Origin: Deinococcus sp. QL22
GTDB taxonomy: Bacteria > Deinococcota > Deinococci > Deinococcales > Deinococcaceae
NCBI RefSeq assembly: GCF_023370075.1
Contig: NZ_CP097149.1
Location: 2,540,001 to 2,604,000 of the forward strand
Direction: 5' to 3'
Length of the DNA stretch: 64,000 bases
Of the stretch, positions 11,055 to 22,277 are shown piece by piece. Within the stretch, counting starts at the first letter, position 1. Each line of letters starts with the position of its first letter. The notes under the pieces are model-generated. The model saw nothing but the letters and a program-made list of their open reading frames with translations, was not told where the DNA came from and made no database searches. The position numbers and the translations under genes were made by a program.

Positions 11055-11618
11055 ATGCGCCGCCTAATTCCGCTTGTGTTGGGCCTGAGTCTGACAGCCT
11101 CTGCAACTTCATGGCTGCCACCACAGCCGATGCTCATTGGCTCAGATTACGGCAATTACGCTTTTAAACTCTTGCCACAGAATGTGGATCAGCCCACTGC
11201 CTCTGCCCGTACCGCCTATGGCGAACTGGTGCAGATGTCACCCAATGGCACGCTAAAGACGGTTTGGAAACGTCAGTTGGCTAACCTTCCTGCGAAAGTG
11301 ATGCTAAATTCAGGGGGGCAGGTGGTGACGATAGACAACCACGCAGGCTACGGTCAGCCCAAAAATGCCCTTGTCATCTATGGCCTCAAGGGTCAAGTAC
11401 TCGCCAATTACAGTTTCGATCAGCTTGTGCCTAAGCCAGCAGATTGTCGTGCCTGCTATCTGCTAGGCGAGCCATTTCTCATGGCTGGATTTAGGATCAA
11501 ATGGGCTTATTACGATGTGCCTCATCTGGCCTTGCGCGACGAAAACGGCAAAGGGCCAACCACCAACCTTGTGACGGGCAAGCTTAAAACGAATTGGAAT
11601 GGGCAGGAACGCCGCTGA
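11055..11618 (+). CDS. Exported hypothetical protein
   Basis: 187 residues beginning with a signal peptide (MRRLIPLVLGLSLTASATS). The mature part has beta-strand-like repeats such as GQVVTIDNHAGYGQPKNALV and a CRAC motif (two cysteines) near residue 140. I do not recognise a family with confidence; the layout recalls exported proteins with beta-propeller-like strands. The sequence looks less GC-rich than its neighbours, which may point to later acquisition. Its stop is followed after 1 bp by the convergent TelA gene stop. Confidence 0.6.
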   Translation: MRRLIPLVLGLSLTASATSWLPPQPMLIGSDYGNYAFKLLPQNVDQPTASARTAYGELVQMSPNGTLKTVWKRQLANLPAKVMLNSGGQVVTIDNHAGYGQPKNALVIYGLKGQVLANYSFDQLVPKPADCRACYLLGEPFLMAGFRIKWAYYDVPHLALRDENGKGPTTNLVTGKLKTNWNGQERR

Positions 11619-11619
11619 C

Positions 11620-12843
11620 CTACAGCTTCAAATCCCCCTTCTCCGTCACGTTCAGCCCCAACGCTACGTCCCGTGACGCTTGCTGACGTTCCCGGTCTAG
11701 GTACGTCTGAGCGTGGCTCACCTCTTGGTCAAGCACCGAAATGGTGTCCTTAAAGCGCTCTAGCGCCTGCGTGCGGTAGGTGCTGATGGCGTCCAGTGCG
11801 CCGTACACATCGCGGAAGGCGGCCTGAATAATCTGCGGGTCTACAGTGGCGCTGCCCGCCTGTTTCTGAATCTCGGTGGATTGCTGCTTGAGGAGAGACG
11901 CGGTGCTGCCGATCATTCGCCCGGTGGTGTCGTTCAGCGCGGTCACCTGTCCCAGCACGGCCTGTTGCGTGCCCAGCGCCTGCGCCACCATGATCGCGGT
12001 TCGCAGCGCACTAACGGTGGTGGTGCTGGCGCGGTCTACACCTTTAATCAGTTCCATGTTGTTGCGGCGCACCAGATCCAGCGCGAGGTAGCCCTGAATT
12101 CCTACTGCCAACTGTGTGAGCAAGTCGGTCACACGTTGGCGCACCGCAAACAGCAATTCCTCGCGCACAATACGGGCCTTGTCGGGGTCAGTGGCTTGCA
12201 ACGTGGTCAGGCGGGCGGTCAGGGCCTCATCCACCGATTTCCCCACATGCGCGTATTGCCGCAGCTTTTGCATGGTTTCCCACAGGTGTACCTTCTCGGT
12301 TTCAATGCTGGCATTGTCGCGCCGCAGTTCATCCTGAGAGCGGTACAGCGCCTCAAGAATCGCGTTCAGATGCGACTGGGCGCTCTGATACCTGTCCATC
12401 GCGTTCTGCGCCTTGCGTCCACCCGGCAGCTTGCCCAGAAACCCGCGCACGGTGGGCGTGCGGGAAGGATCAAGGTCTTCCACGGTGCGCCGCAGGTCGG
12501 TCAGGCCGCGCAAAATGTCGCTGCCCTCGGCCAACGCCCCGGCTTTAGAGGCCCGCAGCGGGCGTTCCATCATGCGGCTCGATACCTGTGCCGCTGCCCG
12601 CTGCTCCTGTGCGCCCAACTCGTGTACGGCGTCCAGTTTGCGCTTGAAGGTGTCGCTGTGCGTGCCCGCCGACAGCACATCTTCCACAAAAGCTCGGGCC
12701 AGCGTGTCCAGCCGGGCGCGGTCTTCGGCAGAGAGCGGCACCATGTTGGAAGCGTCGCCCGCACCGACTTGAGGCACAGATGCGGGCACGTTCAGACCTT
12801 CGGGTGGGGTCAGCGGCGAGAGGGGGCCAGATTTATCGCTCAT
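11620..12843 (-). CDS. TelA-family toxic anion resistance protein
   Basis: 407 residues, soluble and largely helical. The central and C-terminal two thirds match the TelA/KlaA family in text: DLLTQLAVGIQGYLALDLVR, NNMELIKGVDRASTTTVSAL and FRDVYGALDAISTYRTQALE. The N-terminal 35 residues are a proline-rich tail. TelA was named for tellurite resistance, but its molecular role is unclear, and in many genomes it travels with ter stress genes; none is visible here. The ATG is preceded by a GGGGAG ribosome binding site. Confidence 0.85.
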   Translation of the reverse strand: MSDKSGPLSPLTPPEGLNVPASVPQVGAGDASNMVPLSAEDRARLDTLARAFVEDVLSAGTHSDTFKRKLDAVHELGAQEQRAAAQVSSRMMERPLRASKAGALAEGSDILRGLTDLRRTVEDLDPSRTPTVRGFLGKLPGGRKAQNAMDRYQSAQSHLNAILEALYRSQDELRRDNASIETEKVHLWETMQKLRQYAHVGKSVDEALTARLTTLQATDPDKARIVREELLFAVRQRVTDLLTQLAVGIQGYLALDLVRRNNMELIKGVDRASTTTVSALRTAIMVAQALGTQQAVLGQVTALNDTTGRMIGSTASLLKQQSTEIQKQAGSATVDPQIIQAAFRDVYGALDAISTYRTQALERFKDTISVLDQEVSHAQTYLDRERQQASRDVALGLNVTEKGDLKL

Positions 12844-12984
12844 GCTCCCCAGTACGCACCCAGATGGGTGTGGGTTGCATCGGGCGAAAGGTGGAGGCGC
12901 AGGGGCCAGAGCTTATGCCATAGCAAAGCAGAGGGCAGGGAAGAGGAAACGCCCTCTCGCACCCGCCCTGAATCCCATCTGTTT

Positions 12985-13593
12985 TTAGTTCAGCCTGACC
13001 CGCACATCGGCAGGACGGATCAGAAAGCCCTGACCCTTGAAGGCCGAGCGAATGGTGTACTGGCCTGCGGGGAGCGCCTGGCCTGCGCCATTTTTGCCGT
13101 CCCAGTTGATCTTCAGTACATTGGCGGTTTCGCCTGCTGCGGCGCGGGTCATGATCAGTTGCATGGTGCAGATACCGTTTTTCGGGTCAGGGCGGACGAT
13201 CTCGCCTGCCGCGTTCACCACCTCGAACCGCAGATCGCAGGCCCCGTGATCGATGCTGATTTCACTCGTGCCTGTGTTGGTCAGTTGCAACGTCCAGACA
13301 CCGGGTGCGCCGCCGGGGGTCAGGGTGCTGGGGCCAGCCAGGACGGCGCGGTGGGGTTGCACCAGCGGGTTGCCAGTGGTGGGCAGAGTGGTGGGGGCGC
13401 TGACAGTGGGCGTCGTCGGTGTGCTGGGCGTGGGAGTAACTGGGGTGGTCGGCGCGGGTGCAGGAGCCGCGGTGCGGGTGGGCGGCAGGGCCGGAATATC
13501 CTTGATATCGATGGCCTGCCCCATTCCGGCACTCAGCACGGCGCACGAGAGGGCCAGCATGGTCAGCAACTTCACGGGTGTTCTCTTAGACAT
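12985..13593 (-). CDS. Exported protein with BsuPI-like domain
   Basis: 202 residues: signal peptide (about 1-27), a low-complexity Pro/Thr/Ala linker (about 35-70, with PTPSTPTTPTV), then a beta-sandwich-like domain (about 85-200). The domain carries LQLTNTGTSEISIDHGACDLRFEV and a C-terminal LPAGQYTIRSAF, typical of the BsuPI/intracellular proteinase inhibitor-like fold. The ATG at 13593 has AAGGT just upstream and is preferred over the GTG five codons earlier. It is a single gene with no obvious operon partner. The true ligand or target is unknown. Confidence 0.7.
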   Translation of the reverse strand: MSKRTPVKLLTMLALSCAVLSAGMGQAIDIKDIPALPPTRTAAPAPAPTTPVTPTPSTPTTPTVSAPTTLPTTGNPLVQPHRAVLAGPSTLTPGGAPGVWTLQLTNTGTSEISIDHGACDLRFEVVNAAGEIVRPDPKNGICTMQLIMTRAAAGETANVLKINWDGKNGAGQALPAGQYTIRSAFKGQGFLIRPADVRVRLN

Positions 13594-13686
13594 AGCTTTA
13601 CCTTGCACCCTGCCGCCTGATTGTGGGTGAGGCTGGGTAAACGTGGCGGTCAGATTTGAGACGAAGACTCTATTGGAGAGCTTGGC

Positions 13687-14007
13687 TCAACACAAAACGA
13701 GCGCGAGTTGGGGCGGTTCTCCACAGTCAAGAGCGCGGCGATTGACGAAGGCTACGCACTCAAGGAACGTTGAGGCAAGTTCTGGATAGCTGGCAGAAAA
13801 AGTCTTAAACTCTGTAACGCGAATCAGCAACAACTCTCCAGCTCCCAGAGTGAATTTTGTCATGCCATCGTCCAAATAGGTCAGGCAATCAATCCACGCG
13901 TTCATGTTTCGGCCATAGAACTCTGGGAATCCGAACACTTCACTGCACACGTCATGGAACGTGTCCCAATCAAAAATTCTAGAAGTTTCCAATTCGACTT
14001 CAGCCAT
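13687..14007 (-). CDS. Barstar-family protein
   Basis: 106 residues resembling barstar, the intracellular inhibitor of barnase-type RNases. The central part FHDVCSEVFGFPEFYGRNMN followed by AWIDCLTYLDD matches the family signature around the RNase-binding helix. No barnase-like or other RNase toxin gene lies beside it. Base composition looks less GC-rich than the surroundings. It could be an orphan immunity protein, a remnant of a polymorphic toxin locus, or a protein that has taken on another role. Confidence 0.78.
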   Translation of the reverse strand: MAEVELETSRIFDWDTFHDVCSEVFGFPEFYGRNMNAWIDCLTYLDDGMTKFTLGAGELLLIRVTEFKTFSASYPELASTFLECVAFVNRRALDCGEPPQLALVLC

Positions 14008-14073
14008 CCGGTCATCTTAGCGGGCAGTGGCCTTACGCCACCCTGCCGATGCCGCCCCAATCCTCTGCCCCCG

Positions 14074-14079
14074 TATACT
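14074..14079 (+). promoter_or_regulatory. Leaderless -10 box of gatC-serS
   Basis: TATACT lies exactly 7 nt before the gatC ATG at 14087, leaving no room for a ribosome binding site. This supports the short GatC start. Confidence 0.8.
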
Positions 14080-14086
14080 CCGGGGC

Positions 14087-14377
14087 ATGATCGACGCGGC
14101 CCAGATAGACCACCTCGCGCAGCTTGCCCGCTTGCAACTGACCCCCGAAGAACGCCAGACCATGCAGGACGACCTGAACTCCATCCTCGGTTACTTTGAG
14201 CAATTGAGCGCCGTGCACACCGAAGGCGTGGCCGAAATGCAGCGCCCCGTAACTCTGGTGAACGTGCTGCGCGACGACGTACCCGCAGAAGCCTTCAATG
14301 TGTCGGTGGTGGCTGCCCTCGCCCCTGAAATGCAGGACAATTTTATCCGTGTGCCGCGCACCGTAGAGGCCGACTGA
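14087..14377 (+). CDS. gatC: Glutamyl/aspartyl-tRNA amidotransferase subunit C
   Basis: 96 residues, the usual length of GatC. It stabilises the GatCAB complex that converts Glu-tRNA(Gln) or Asp-tRNA(Asn) to the amide form. The sequence shows [16 protein letters not shown] and the central [16 protein letters not shown], both typical. The start at 14087 is chosen by the TATACT box 7 nt upstream; the longer frame adds 20 residues with no homology feel. The TGA overlaps the serS ATG (TGATG). gatA and gatB are not in the window. Confidence 0.93.
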   Translation: MIDAAQIDHLAQLARLQLTPEERQTMQDDLNSILGYFEQLSAVHTEGVAEMQRPVTLVNVLRDDVPAEAFNVSVVAALAPEMQDNFIRVPRTVEAD

Positions 14378-15669
14378 TGCTTGACCTGAAATTTATCCGT
14401 GAGAACGCCGGAGCCGTGAAGCACGCCATTGCCGTGAAGGGCGTGACGCTGGATCTGGATGATCTGTTGCAAGTTGACCGCGAACTGCTGGAGCTGAAGC
14501 AGCGGGTGGAGGCGATGCAGGCCGAGCGCAACGCCAACGCCAAGTTGGTGCCCAAGGCCACGCCCGACGAGCGCCCCACGCTGATTCAGAAGGGCAAGGA
14601 CTTGGGCGAGGAACTGAAAAGCTTGGAACCCCAACTCCGCGCCAACGAGGACATGCTGCGGCAATTGTTGTTGCGCGTGCCCAACATTCCGCACGAGTCG
14701 GTGCCAGTGGGCCGCGACGATTCCGAGAACGTGGAACTGCGCCGCGAGGGAACGTTGCCGCACTTCGACTTCACGCCGCTGGATCATGTGGAGTTGCTGG
14801 AAAAGCACGGCTGGGCCGACGCCGAGCGCGTGGCCCGCGTCAGCGGTAGCCGCAGCTATCTGCTGAAGGGCGACGCGGCAATGCTGGAAATGGCCGTGTT
14901 GACCTTTACCATGAATTTTCTGGCCGCCAGAGGGTTCATGCCCCTGACCACCAGCGCCCTCGTGCGGCCCGAAACCTTTGTAGGCAGCGGGCATTTTCCG
15001 GGTGGAGAAGATCAGGTCTACAAGATAGAAGGCAGCGAATTGATGCTGGCTGGAACCGCCGAAGTGCCCGTGAATAGCCTGTATGCGGGCGAGCAACTGC
15101 CGCTGGAAGCCCTGCCGATGGCGTTTGCCGCCCTCAGCGCCGCTTTTCGCAGTGAGGCGGGCAGCGCGGGCCGGGATGTCCGTGGCCTGATCCGCGTCCA
15201 CGAGTTCCGCAAAGTCGAACAGTACGTGCTGTGCCGCGCCGAGGAAGCCGAGGCGATGCGCTGGTTTGAGGCGATTCTGGCGAACGCCGAAGCCCTGCTG
15301 CAAGCGCTGGAACTGCCCTACCGCGTGGTGCAGAACTGCACGGGCGACATGGGCGCGGGCAAAGTGCTGATGTACGACATAGAAACCTGGGTGCCCAGCG
15401 AGCAGATTTACCGCGAAACGCATTCCTGCTCGTATCTGGGAGACTGGCAGGCCCGCCGCACCGGACTGCGTTACCGCGATGAACACGGCAAATTGGTGTT
15501 CGCCCATACGCTGAACAATACCGGCATTGCCTCGCCGCGCATTCTGGTTCCCCTGCTCGAAAACCACCAGCAGGCCGATGGAACTATTCGTGTGCCTGCC
15601 GCTCTGCGCCCTTACCTGGGCGGCCGCGAGGTGCTGGGGCAAGTGGCAGCGGCAGTCACGGCTTCCTAA
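14377..15669 (+). CDS. serS: Seryl-tRNA synthetase
   Basis: 430 residues, normal length for the class II enzyme that charges tRNA(Ser). The N-terminal arm (about 25-100) is a long antiparallel coiled coil that contacts the tRNA. The catalytic core has the TAEVPV segment, motif 2 in FRSEAGSAGRDVRGLIRVHE, and motif 3 in PRILVPLLENHQQADGTIRV. It is translationally coupled to gatC by a TGATG overlap, so two tRNA-aminoacylation functions share one leaderless promoter. Confidence 0.97.
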   Translation: MLDLKFIRENAGAVKHAIAVKGVTLDLDDLLQVDRELLELKQRVEAMQAERNANAKLVPKATPDERPTLIQKGKDLGEELKSLEPQLRANEDMLRQLLLRVPNIPHESVPVGRDDSENVELRREGTLPHFDFTPLDHVELLEKHGWADAERVARVSGSRSYLLKGDAAMLEMAVLTFTMNFLAARGFMPLTTSALVRPETFVGSGHFPGGEDQVYKIEGSELMLAGTAEVPVNSLYAGEQLPLEALPMAFAALSAAFRSEAGSAGRDVRGLIRVHEFRKVEQYVLCRAEEAEAMRWFEAILANAEALLQALELPYRVVQNCTGDMGAGKVLMYDIETWVPSEQIYRETHSCSYLGDWQARRTGLRYRDEHGKLVFAHTLNNTGIASPRILVPLLENHQQADGTIRVPAALRPYLGGREVLGQVAAAVTAS

Positions 15670-15727
15670 GGGCCACTCCGCCTAACCGTCACTCTGGGCA
15701 CGACAACAACTGCACGCAGGGGGCAGA

Positions 15728-16792
15728 ATGCGGCTGATGCAAGACGCCCCCGCTCCTGTCCTCCGTTCTCTGGTCACGGGGCATCCGCCCTACCGCGTGT
15801 CGCAAACCGAGATTCGTGAAGCCGCCCGCACCCTCTTTCCGCGTATGGTGGCCCGCCGGGGCATGTTGGACGTGTTCAGCAACGCGCAAATTGATTCACG
15901 GGCCATTGCTCGTCCGCTGGACTGGTACTTGCAGCCACGTGGCCTGGGCGAAAAAAACGCCGTGTTTATCGAGGAAGCCCGTGCCCTGATTGTTCGGCTG
16001 ACGCGGGAAGCTCTGGCCCGTGCCGAAGTTGCTCCGTCCGAGGTGGACGCCGTGCTGATCGTCAATACCAGCGGCCTGAGTACGCCCAGTCTGGATGCCC
16101 ACCTGATCGACACTCTGGGCCTAAATCGCCATGCCGTGAGGTTGCCCATATGGGGGCTGGGCTGTGCGGGCGGGGCAGCGGGATTGGCGCGGGCCGCCGA
16201 TCTGGTGCGGGCAGGTTTCCGGCGTGTGCTGCTGGTGGCCGTCGAACTGTGCAGCCTGACGCTGGTGCGCGGCGACGAGTCCCAGAGTAATTTCGTGGGC
16301 ACGGCCCTGTTTGCCGATGGTGGCGCGGCGTTGGTGGTCACGGCGGCAGACGTGCCCGGCCCTGAACCTTTGGTGGCCCTCCCCGGCGCATATTCCACCC
16401 TGATCGAAGATTCCGCCGACATCATGGGGTGGGACGTGATCGATGAAGGCCTGAAAGTGCGCTTCAGCCGAGATATTCCGGCGTTGGTTCGCTCCATGAT
16501 GCGCCAGAACGTAGCCGAAGCCTTGGCCACCCAGGGCTGGACTGCCGACAATCTGACCTATGTCGTCCACCCCGGCGGAGTCAAGGTGGTGGCCGCCTAC
16601 GAGGAAGCCCTCAGCCTCGGCGCAGGCACGCTGGACGCCAGCCGCCGCGTGCTGGCCGCGCACGGCAACATGAGTAGCGTCACCGTACTGTTCGTGTTGG
16701 AGGAAGTGCTGAAAGCCAATCCCACCGGACGCGGCCTACTCAGTGCGATGGGGCCGGGATTCAGCGCCGAGCATGTGCTGCTGGAATTCTAG
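15728..16792 (+). CDS. Type III polyketide synthase (chalcone synthase-like)
   Basis: 354 residues, the normal length for a homodimeric type III PKS. The catalytic triad is visible: Cys in [15 protein letters not shown] (about 143), His in YVVHPGG (about 280) and Asn in HGNMSS (about 313). The C-terminal [13 protein letters not shown] also fits. These enzymes condense malonyl-CoA units on an acyl-CoA starter to give pyrones or phenolic lipids; the product here is unknown. An AGGGGG stretch sits just before the ATG. No methyltransferase or oxidase is adjacent, so it stands alone after serS. Confidence 0.93.
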   Translation: MRLMQDAPAPVLRSLVTGHPPYRVSQTEIREAARTLFPRMVARRGMLDVFSNAQIDSRAIARPLDWYLQPRGLGEKNAVFIEEARALIVRLTREALARAEVAPSEVDAVLIVNTSGLSTPSLDAHLIDTLGLNRHAVRLPIWGLGCAGGAAGLARAADLVRAGFRRVLLVAVELCSLTLVRGDESQSNFVGTALFADGGAALVVTAADVPGPEPLVALPGAYSTLIEDSADIMGWDVIDEGLKVRFSRDIPALVRSMMRQNVAEALATQGWTADNLTYVVHPGGVKVVAAYEEALSLGAGTLDASRRVLAAHGNMSSVTVLFVLEEVLKANPTGRGLLSAMGPGFSAEHVLLEF

Positions 16793-16896
16793 ATTGCACT
16801 GAAACACAAGCTCTCGCTTACGGCCGTCGCCCACCAAGGAACCTGAACCAGCGCGTAGCAAAAGGGGCCACACGCAGTAGCCCCCAGTGCCTCAAC

Positions 16897-17079
16897 TCAG
16901 CGGTTCTGTTGCGGCAACACCGTATTGTTCGTGTTGGTCACATCATCCGGCAACTGGTCTACTTGCTTGGCTTTTTCGGCCATGCCCGTGTCCTGCACCT
17001 TCTTAATATCGTGCAGATCAGAGGTGTCTTTGCGGCCACCTTCCGGGTGGCGGGCGGGCTTGGTGTGATCGTCGCTCAT
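16897..17079 (-). CDS. Small hydrophilic, probably disordered protein
   Basis: 60 residues, rich in Asp, Lys, Thr, Asn and Gln, with no hydrophobic core (for example HPEGGRKDTSDLHDIKK). It is preceded by a perfect AGGAGG ribosome binding site, which argues that it is translated. I recognise no family; the composition is like hydrophilin or stress-linked disordered proteins. It is divergent from the aconitase leader region. Confidence 0.65.
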   Translation of the reverse strand: MSDDHTKPARHPEGGRKDTSDLHDIKKVQDTGMAEKAKQVDQLPDDVTNTNNTVLPQQNR

Positions 17080-17381
17080 AAACAGACCTCCTGAAGAGAT
17101 GAATAGATGTCGGTCTGTTCAGCTTACGCGCTTCTGGCCGCCATCTGCCGCTTCGCCAAGGTCTGCTCAAGAGCTTTCAAATGCACTTTTCTGATGTCGT
17201 CTCAAAGTGTTGTCTCTAAAGGGGTAACGGCGTCTCTGTGCGGGGAACGGGTGCCGTGCTGCGCGGGGGAGACTATGATAGGAGGCGTCAAGATGACCTG
17301 CCGGGCGCAACGCCGGGCGTGCAAGATGGACTTGGCCCCAAACACAGTGTTGAACGGGGTTTTTTAGGAGGAGATGCGAGC
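17080..17381 (+). promoter_or_regulatory. acnA: Upstream region of aconitase with leader features
   Basis: This 302-nt gap holds a TATGAT at 17274-17279, an AGGAGG at 17280-17285, a short leader frame (17293-17367), a CCCC/GGGG hairpin (17336-17359) and six T residues (17360-17365) directly before the aconitase ribosome binding site AGGAGGAG (17366-17373). TATGAT and the AGGAGG cannot both act on one transcript, because initiation from TATGAT would start after the AGGAGG. The rest of the gap shows nothing that I can assign. Confidence 0.45.
17293..17367 (+). CDS. Putative 24-residue leader peptide upstream of aconitase
   Basis: ATG at 17293 is 7 nt after an AGGAGG. The frame gives a basic N-terminal half ([11 protein letters not shown]) and ends at TAG 17365-17367, so that the stop codon runs into the AGGAGGAG of the aconitase gene. 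Translation of the leader would therefore end at the aconitase ribosome entry site. No homology is known to me; it may be fortuitous. Confidence 0.35.
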   Translation: MTCRAQRRACKMDLAPNTVLNGVF

Positions 17382-20090
<2,709 letters not shown>

Positions 20091-20115
20091 GCCTAGAAAT
20101 CAACACAGTTAAGCA

Positions 20116-20156
20116 GGGGGCCGATTTGGTAAGTGAATCGGCCCCCTTATTTTGTC
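20116..20156 (+). terminator. Rho-independent terminator of acnA
   Basis: Perfect 11-bp stem GGGGGCCGATT (20116-20126) with AATCGGCCCCC (20136-20146), 9-nt loop, then TTATTTTG. Confidence 0.9.
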
Positions 20157-20171
20157 AGGATGACAGCAAAG

Positions 20172-20726
20172 CTACAGATTCACACCCTCGTAGATTTCAT
20201 CCAGGCTCAGTTCTACGTTGACACAGGGCAGCTTGACCCGACTTTGTACCGTCTCCTGTGTCCAGCCGTTGGGCAGCCGTCTATAAATTTCAGCGGCCTG
20301 GTTTTCACTGTCTACCATTAGGTAGCCTTGCAAACTAGGCAGACCCAAATAATCCTTAACTTTGTAGGTCATGTCTACTTGGCGCGTTCCAGCACTCAAA
20401 ATTTCCACAATTAGGCACGGCTCTTCCAAAGCGGTGGCCTTATTGCTGAGCTCTTCGCAACTGACGACCAGATCGGGATAGTAAAAACGTTTGGTGTCTA
20501 TGCGCTGGACATGAACCTTCATATCACTCTGGTAGACGCGGCAACTGGAGTCGCGTGCAGGACGGTACAGTGAGACGTGAATGTTACTGGTAATCAGATT
20601 GTGGGCGTTGGTAGCCCCGGCCTGTGCATACACGAAGCCGTCCACATATTCGCGGCGCACCGGGCTCTCTTCCTCAGTCCGCAGATATTCTTCTTCGGTC
20701 AATGTTCTGAGGGCGGGATCGCTCAT
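20172..20726 (-). CDS. Uma2 family (DUF820) endonuclease-fold protein
   Basis: 184 residues matching the Uma2/DUF820 group, which has a PD-(D/E)XK nuclease fold. Recognisable parts are LTEEEYLRTEEESPVRREYV, the acidic position in YYPDLVVSCEE, and the core EEPCLIVEILSAGTRQVDM followed by KVKDYLGLPSLQGYLMV. These genes are abundant in cyanobacteria and Deinococcus; their role is unknown. TACCAT lies 6 nt before the ATG. It ends close to the acnA terminator on the opposite strand. Confidence 0.88.
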   Translation of the reverse strand: MSDPALRTLTEEEYLRTEEESPVRREYVDGFVYAQAGATNAHNLITSNIHVSLYRPARDSSCRVYQSDMKVHVQRIDTKRFYYPDLVVSCEELSNKATALEEPCLIVEILSAGTRQVDMTYKVKDYLGLPSLQGYLMVDSENQAAEIYRRLPNGWTQETVQSRVKLPCVNVELSLDEIYEGVNL

Positions 20727-20732
20727 GCCCCT

Positions 20733-20738
20733 ATGGTA
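20733..20738 (-). promoter_or_regulatory. Leaderless -10 box of the Uma2 gene
   Basis: TACCAT on the minus strand ends 6 nt before the ATG at 20726. Consistent with a leaderless transcript. Confidence 0.55.
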
Positions 20739-20764
20739 CGCCTACTCCAGACCCACAACACATC

Positions 20765-20800
20765 AAAAAACGCCGCCTCCATGTCCGGGAAGCGGCGTTC
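20765..20800 (-). terminator. Terminator of the small membrane protein gene
   Basis: On the minus strand an 8-bp stem AACGCCGC/GCGGCGTT with a longer inner loop is followed by TTTTTT. It lies just after the stop of the gene at 20813-21088 and before the Uma2 promoter. Confidence 0.75.
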
Positions 20801-20812
20801 TATTCGTAGTCT

Positions 20813-21088
20813 TTAGCCCTTCCGCACGCGCTCTGTGGCGTGTTCCGGCTGGGGAGTCTGGAACCAGTGCAGCATCATACCCAGTACCACGAGACTAAAC
20901 AGTCCGAGCAAAATAAACAGCGGCATTCCGGGCTCGGTGGCGTGGGCATAAGCGCCCACAAGCTGCATCAGAATCAGTACCAGCAGGACGCGGGGGCGGC
21001 GTTCAGGAAAGCGGGTGTAGGCATAAACTCCGCCTAGCACTCCAAACATCAAGGGCAGTGCGAGGGCATTAAGCATCTCTTGATCCAT
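20813..21088 (-). CDS. Small membrane protein of unknown function
   Basis: 91 residues with three likely membrane helices (about 6-24, 33-51 and 55-75; for example VLLVLILMQLVGAYAHA). The C-terminus is charged and cytosolic or exposed (TPQPEHATERVRKG). I do not recognise the family. It has its own terminator and is not clearly part of an operon. Confidence 0.65.
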   Translation of the reverse strand: MDQEMLNALALPLMFGVLGGVYAYTRFPERRPRVLLVLILMQLVGAYAHATEPGMPLFILLGLFSLVVLGMMLHWFQTPQPEHATERVRKG

Positions 21089-21182
21089 GCCTCATTTTGC
21101 TCCGTTTCCTGTTGCACGAACGTCACAAAAAGCCAGCTTTTGTAGACAACTCCTTAATGCGCGATCCGCTTTATTCATGAGA

Positions 21183-22277
21183 TCACATCAACTGATAGTG
21201 CCTTAGCTTCTGCAGTTCTAGCGTGTGGTGTCGGAGAGAAGCCACATCCAACCAGCCGTCTTTGAAGGTGATCGGCTCATCTAACAAATCATCTTGCAAC
21301 TTCAGTACAAAGCTCAGTTCGCAGGGTTCGGTCACTTCAGCCTGGGTAGACAGCAACGCAGCATGAACCGTGCCTAAGCCTGTGCTGGCCTGCGATCCCA
21401 CCATGCCGCCTTTGCCTGCCGCTGCTGCCGTCTGCAACATCGCCAGACCATCGGTAAAGCCGTTCCGGGCCGTCTTCACGTTCAGAATATCGAAGGTGTC
21501 GAAATCCAGTTCGCGTGCCAGATCGGTGGGCAGGAAACAGGAATCGTCGGCCACGATGGGCAGGAGTTGGCGGGCATGCAAGGCTACCCGCGCCTTCAGG
21601 TCACGTGCGGGCAACGGCTCCTCCACGTACATCAGGCCCGCCTCGCGCATGGCGTCCAGCGCGGCGGGGGCTTCTGCAGGCGTCAGGGTTTCGTTGCTGT
21701 CGGCGTACAGTTGCACCGCTTCTCCGAATGTGGCCCGCAAGTCCCGAATCACGCCTAGATCGCGGGCATGGTTGCGGCCCACCTTCACCTTCAGGCAGCG
21801 CACGCCCGCCGCCACCACCCGCTCGGCCTCGGCCAGCATTCCGGCGGGCGTGTCTATACCCAAAATAAAACTGACGCGCACACGGGTGTTCGGCCCCAGT
21901 AGCGTATCGAATAAGGTTTGGCCGCCTGCCCTCGCCCGTGCATCCCACAGCGCCATATCCAGTGCGCCGCGTGCGGTGTGGTTGTTGGCAACACTGTTTC
22001 TGACCCGGTTCAGGGCCTCGGCATCGGTAATCGGCAGCCCGATAAGTGCAGGCGCAAGGTGGGTCAGGATTGCCACGACGCTTGCCGCTGTTTCGCCATA
22101 GATGGTGGGACGGGGCGGCGCTTCGGCGATGCCCACTGCGCCGTCATCCAGCGTGACCCGCACCAGCACATGCTCGGCGGCAGTCAGGGCCGAGTGTACG
22201 CCCCACGCTAGGGCCGAAGTGAGGGGCAGACGGTAAGGAATCCCTTCGATCCGGACGATTTTGGCTGTACCCATCAT
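21183..22277 (-). CDS. Enolase-superfamily enzyme (muconate-lactonizing / dipeptide epimerase-like)
   Basis: 364 residues. The N-terminal capping domain is followed by a TIM barrel with the MLE-subgroup residues: KxK in [10 protein letters not shown], Asp in [11 protein letters not shown], Glu in [11 protein letters not shown] and Asp in IVADDSCF, with a late lysine in [10 protein letters not shown]. This pattern supports abstraction of a proton alpha to a carboxylate, as in dipeptide epimerase, succinylbenzoate synthase or cycloisomerase; the substrate cannot be told. It overlaps the upstream NTPase gene by 4 bp, which implies a shared pathway. Confidence 0.87.
   Translation of the reverse strand: MMGTAKIVRIEGIPYRLPLTSALAWGVHSALTAAEHVLVRVTLDDGAVGIAEAPPRPTIYGETAASVVAILTHLAPALIGLPITDAEALNRVRNSVANNHTARGALDMALWDARARAGGQTLFDTLLGPNTRVRVSFILGIDTPAGMLAEAERVVAAGVRCLKVKVGRNHARDLGVIRDLRATFGEAVQLYADSNETLTPAEAPAALDAMREAGLMYVEEPLPARDLKARVALHARQLLPIVADDSCFLPTDLARELDFDTFDILNVKTARNGFTDGLAMLQTAAAAGKGGMVGSQASTGLGTVHAALLSTQAEVTEPCELSFVLKLQDDLLDEPITFKDGWLDVASLRHHTLELQKLRHYQLM

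Noticed and set aside
17274..17279. TATGAT as the aconitase promoter
   Set aside because: Initiation there would begin after the AGGAGG at 17280, so it cannot serve the leader frame as drawn; I left the promoter unassigned.
20172..20726. Uma2 gene as part of a mobile element or restriction system
   Set aside because: No terminal repeats, transposase or methylase lie next to it; it stands alone between terminators.
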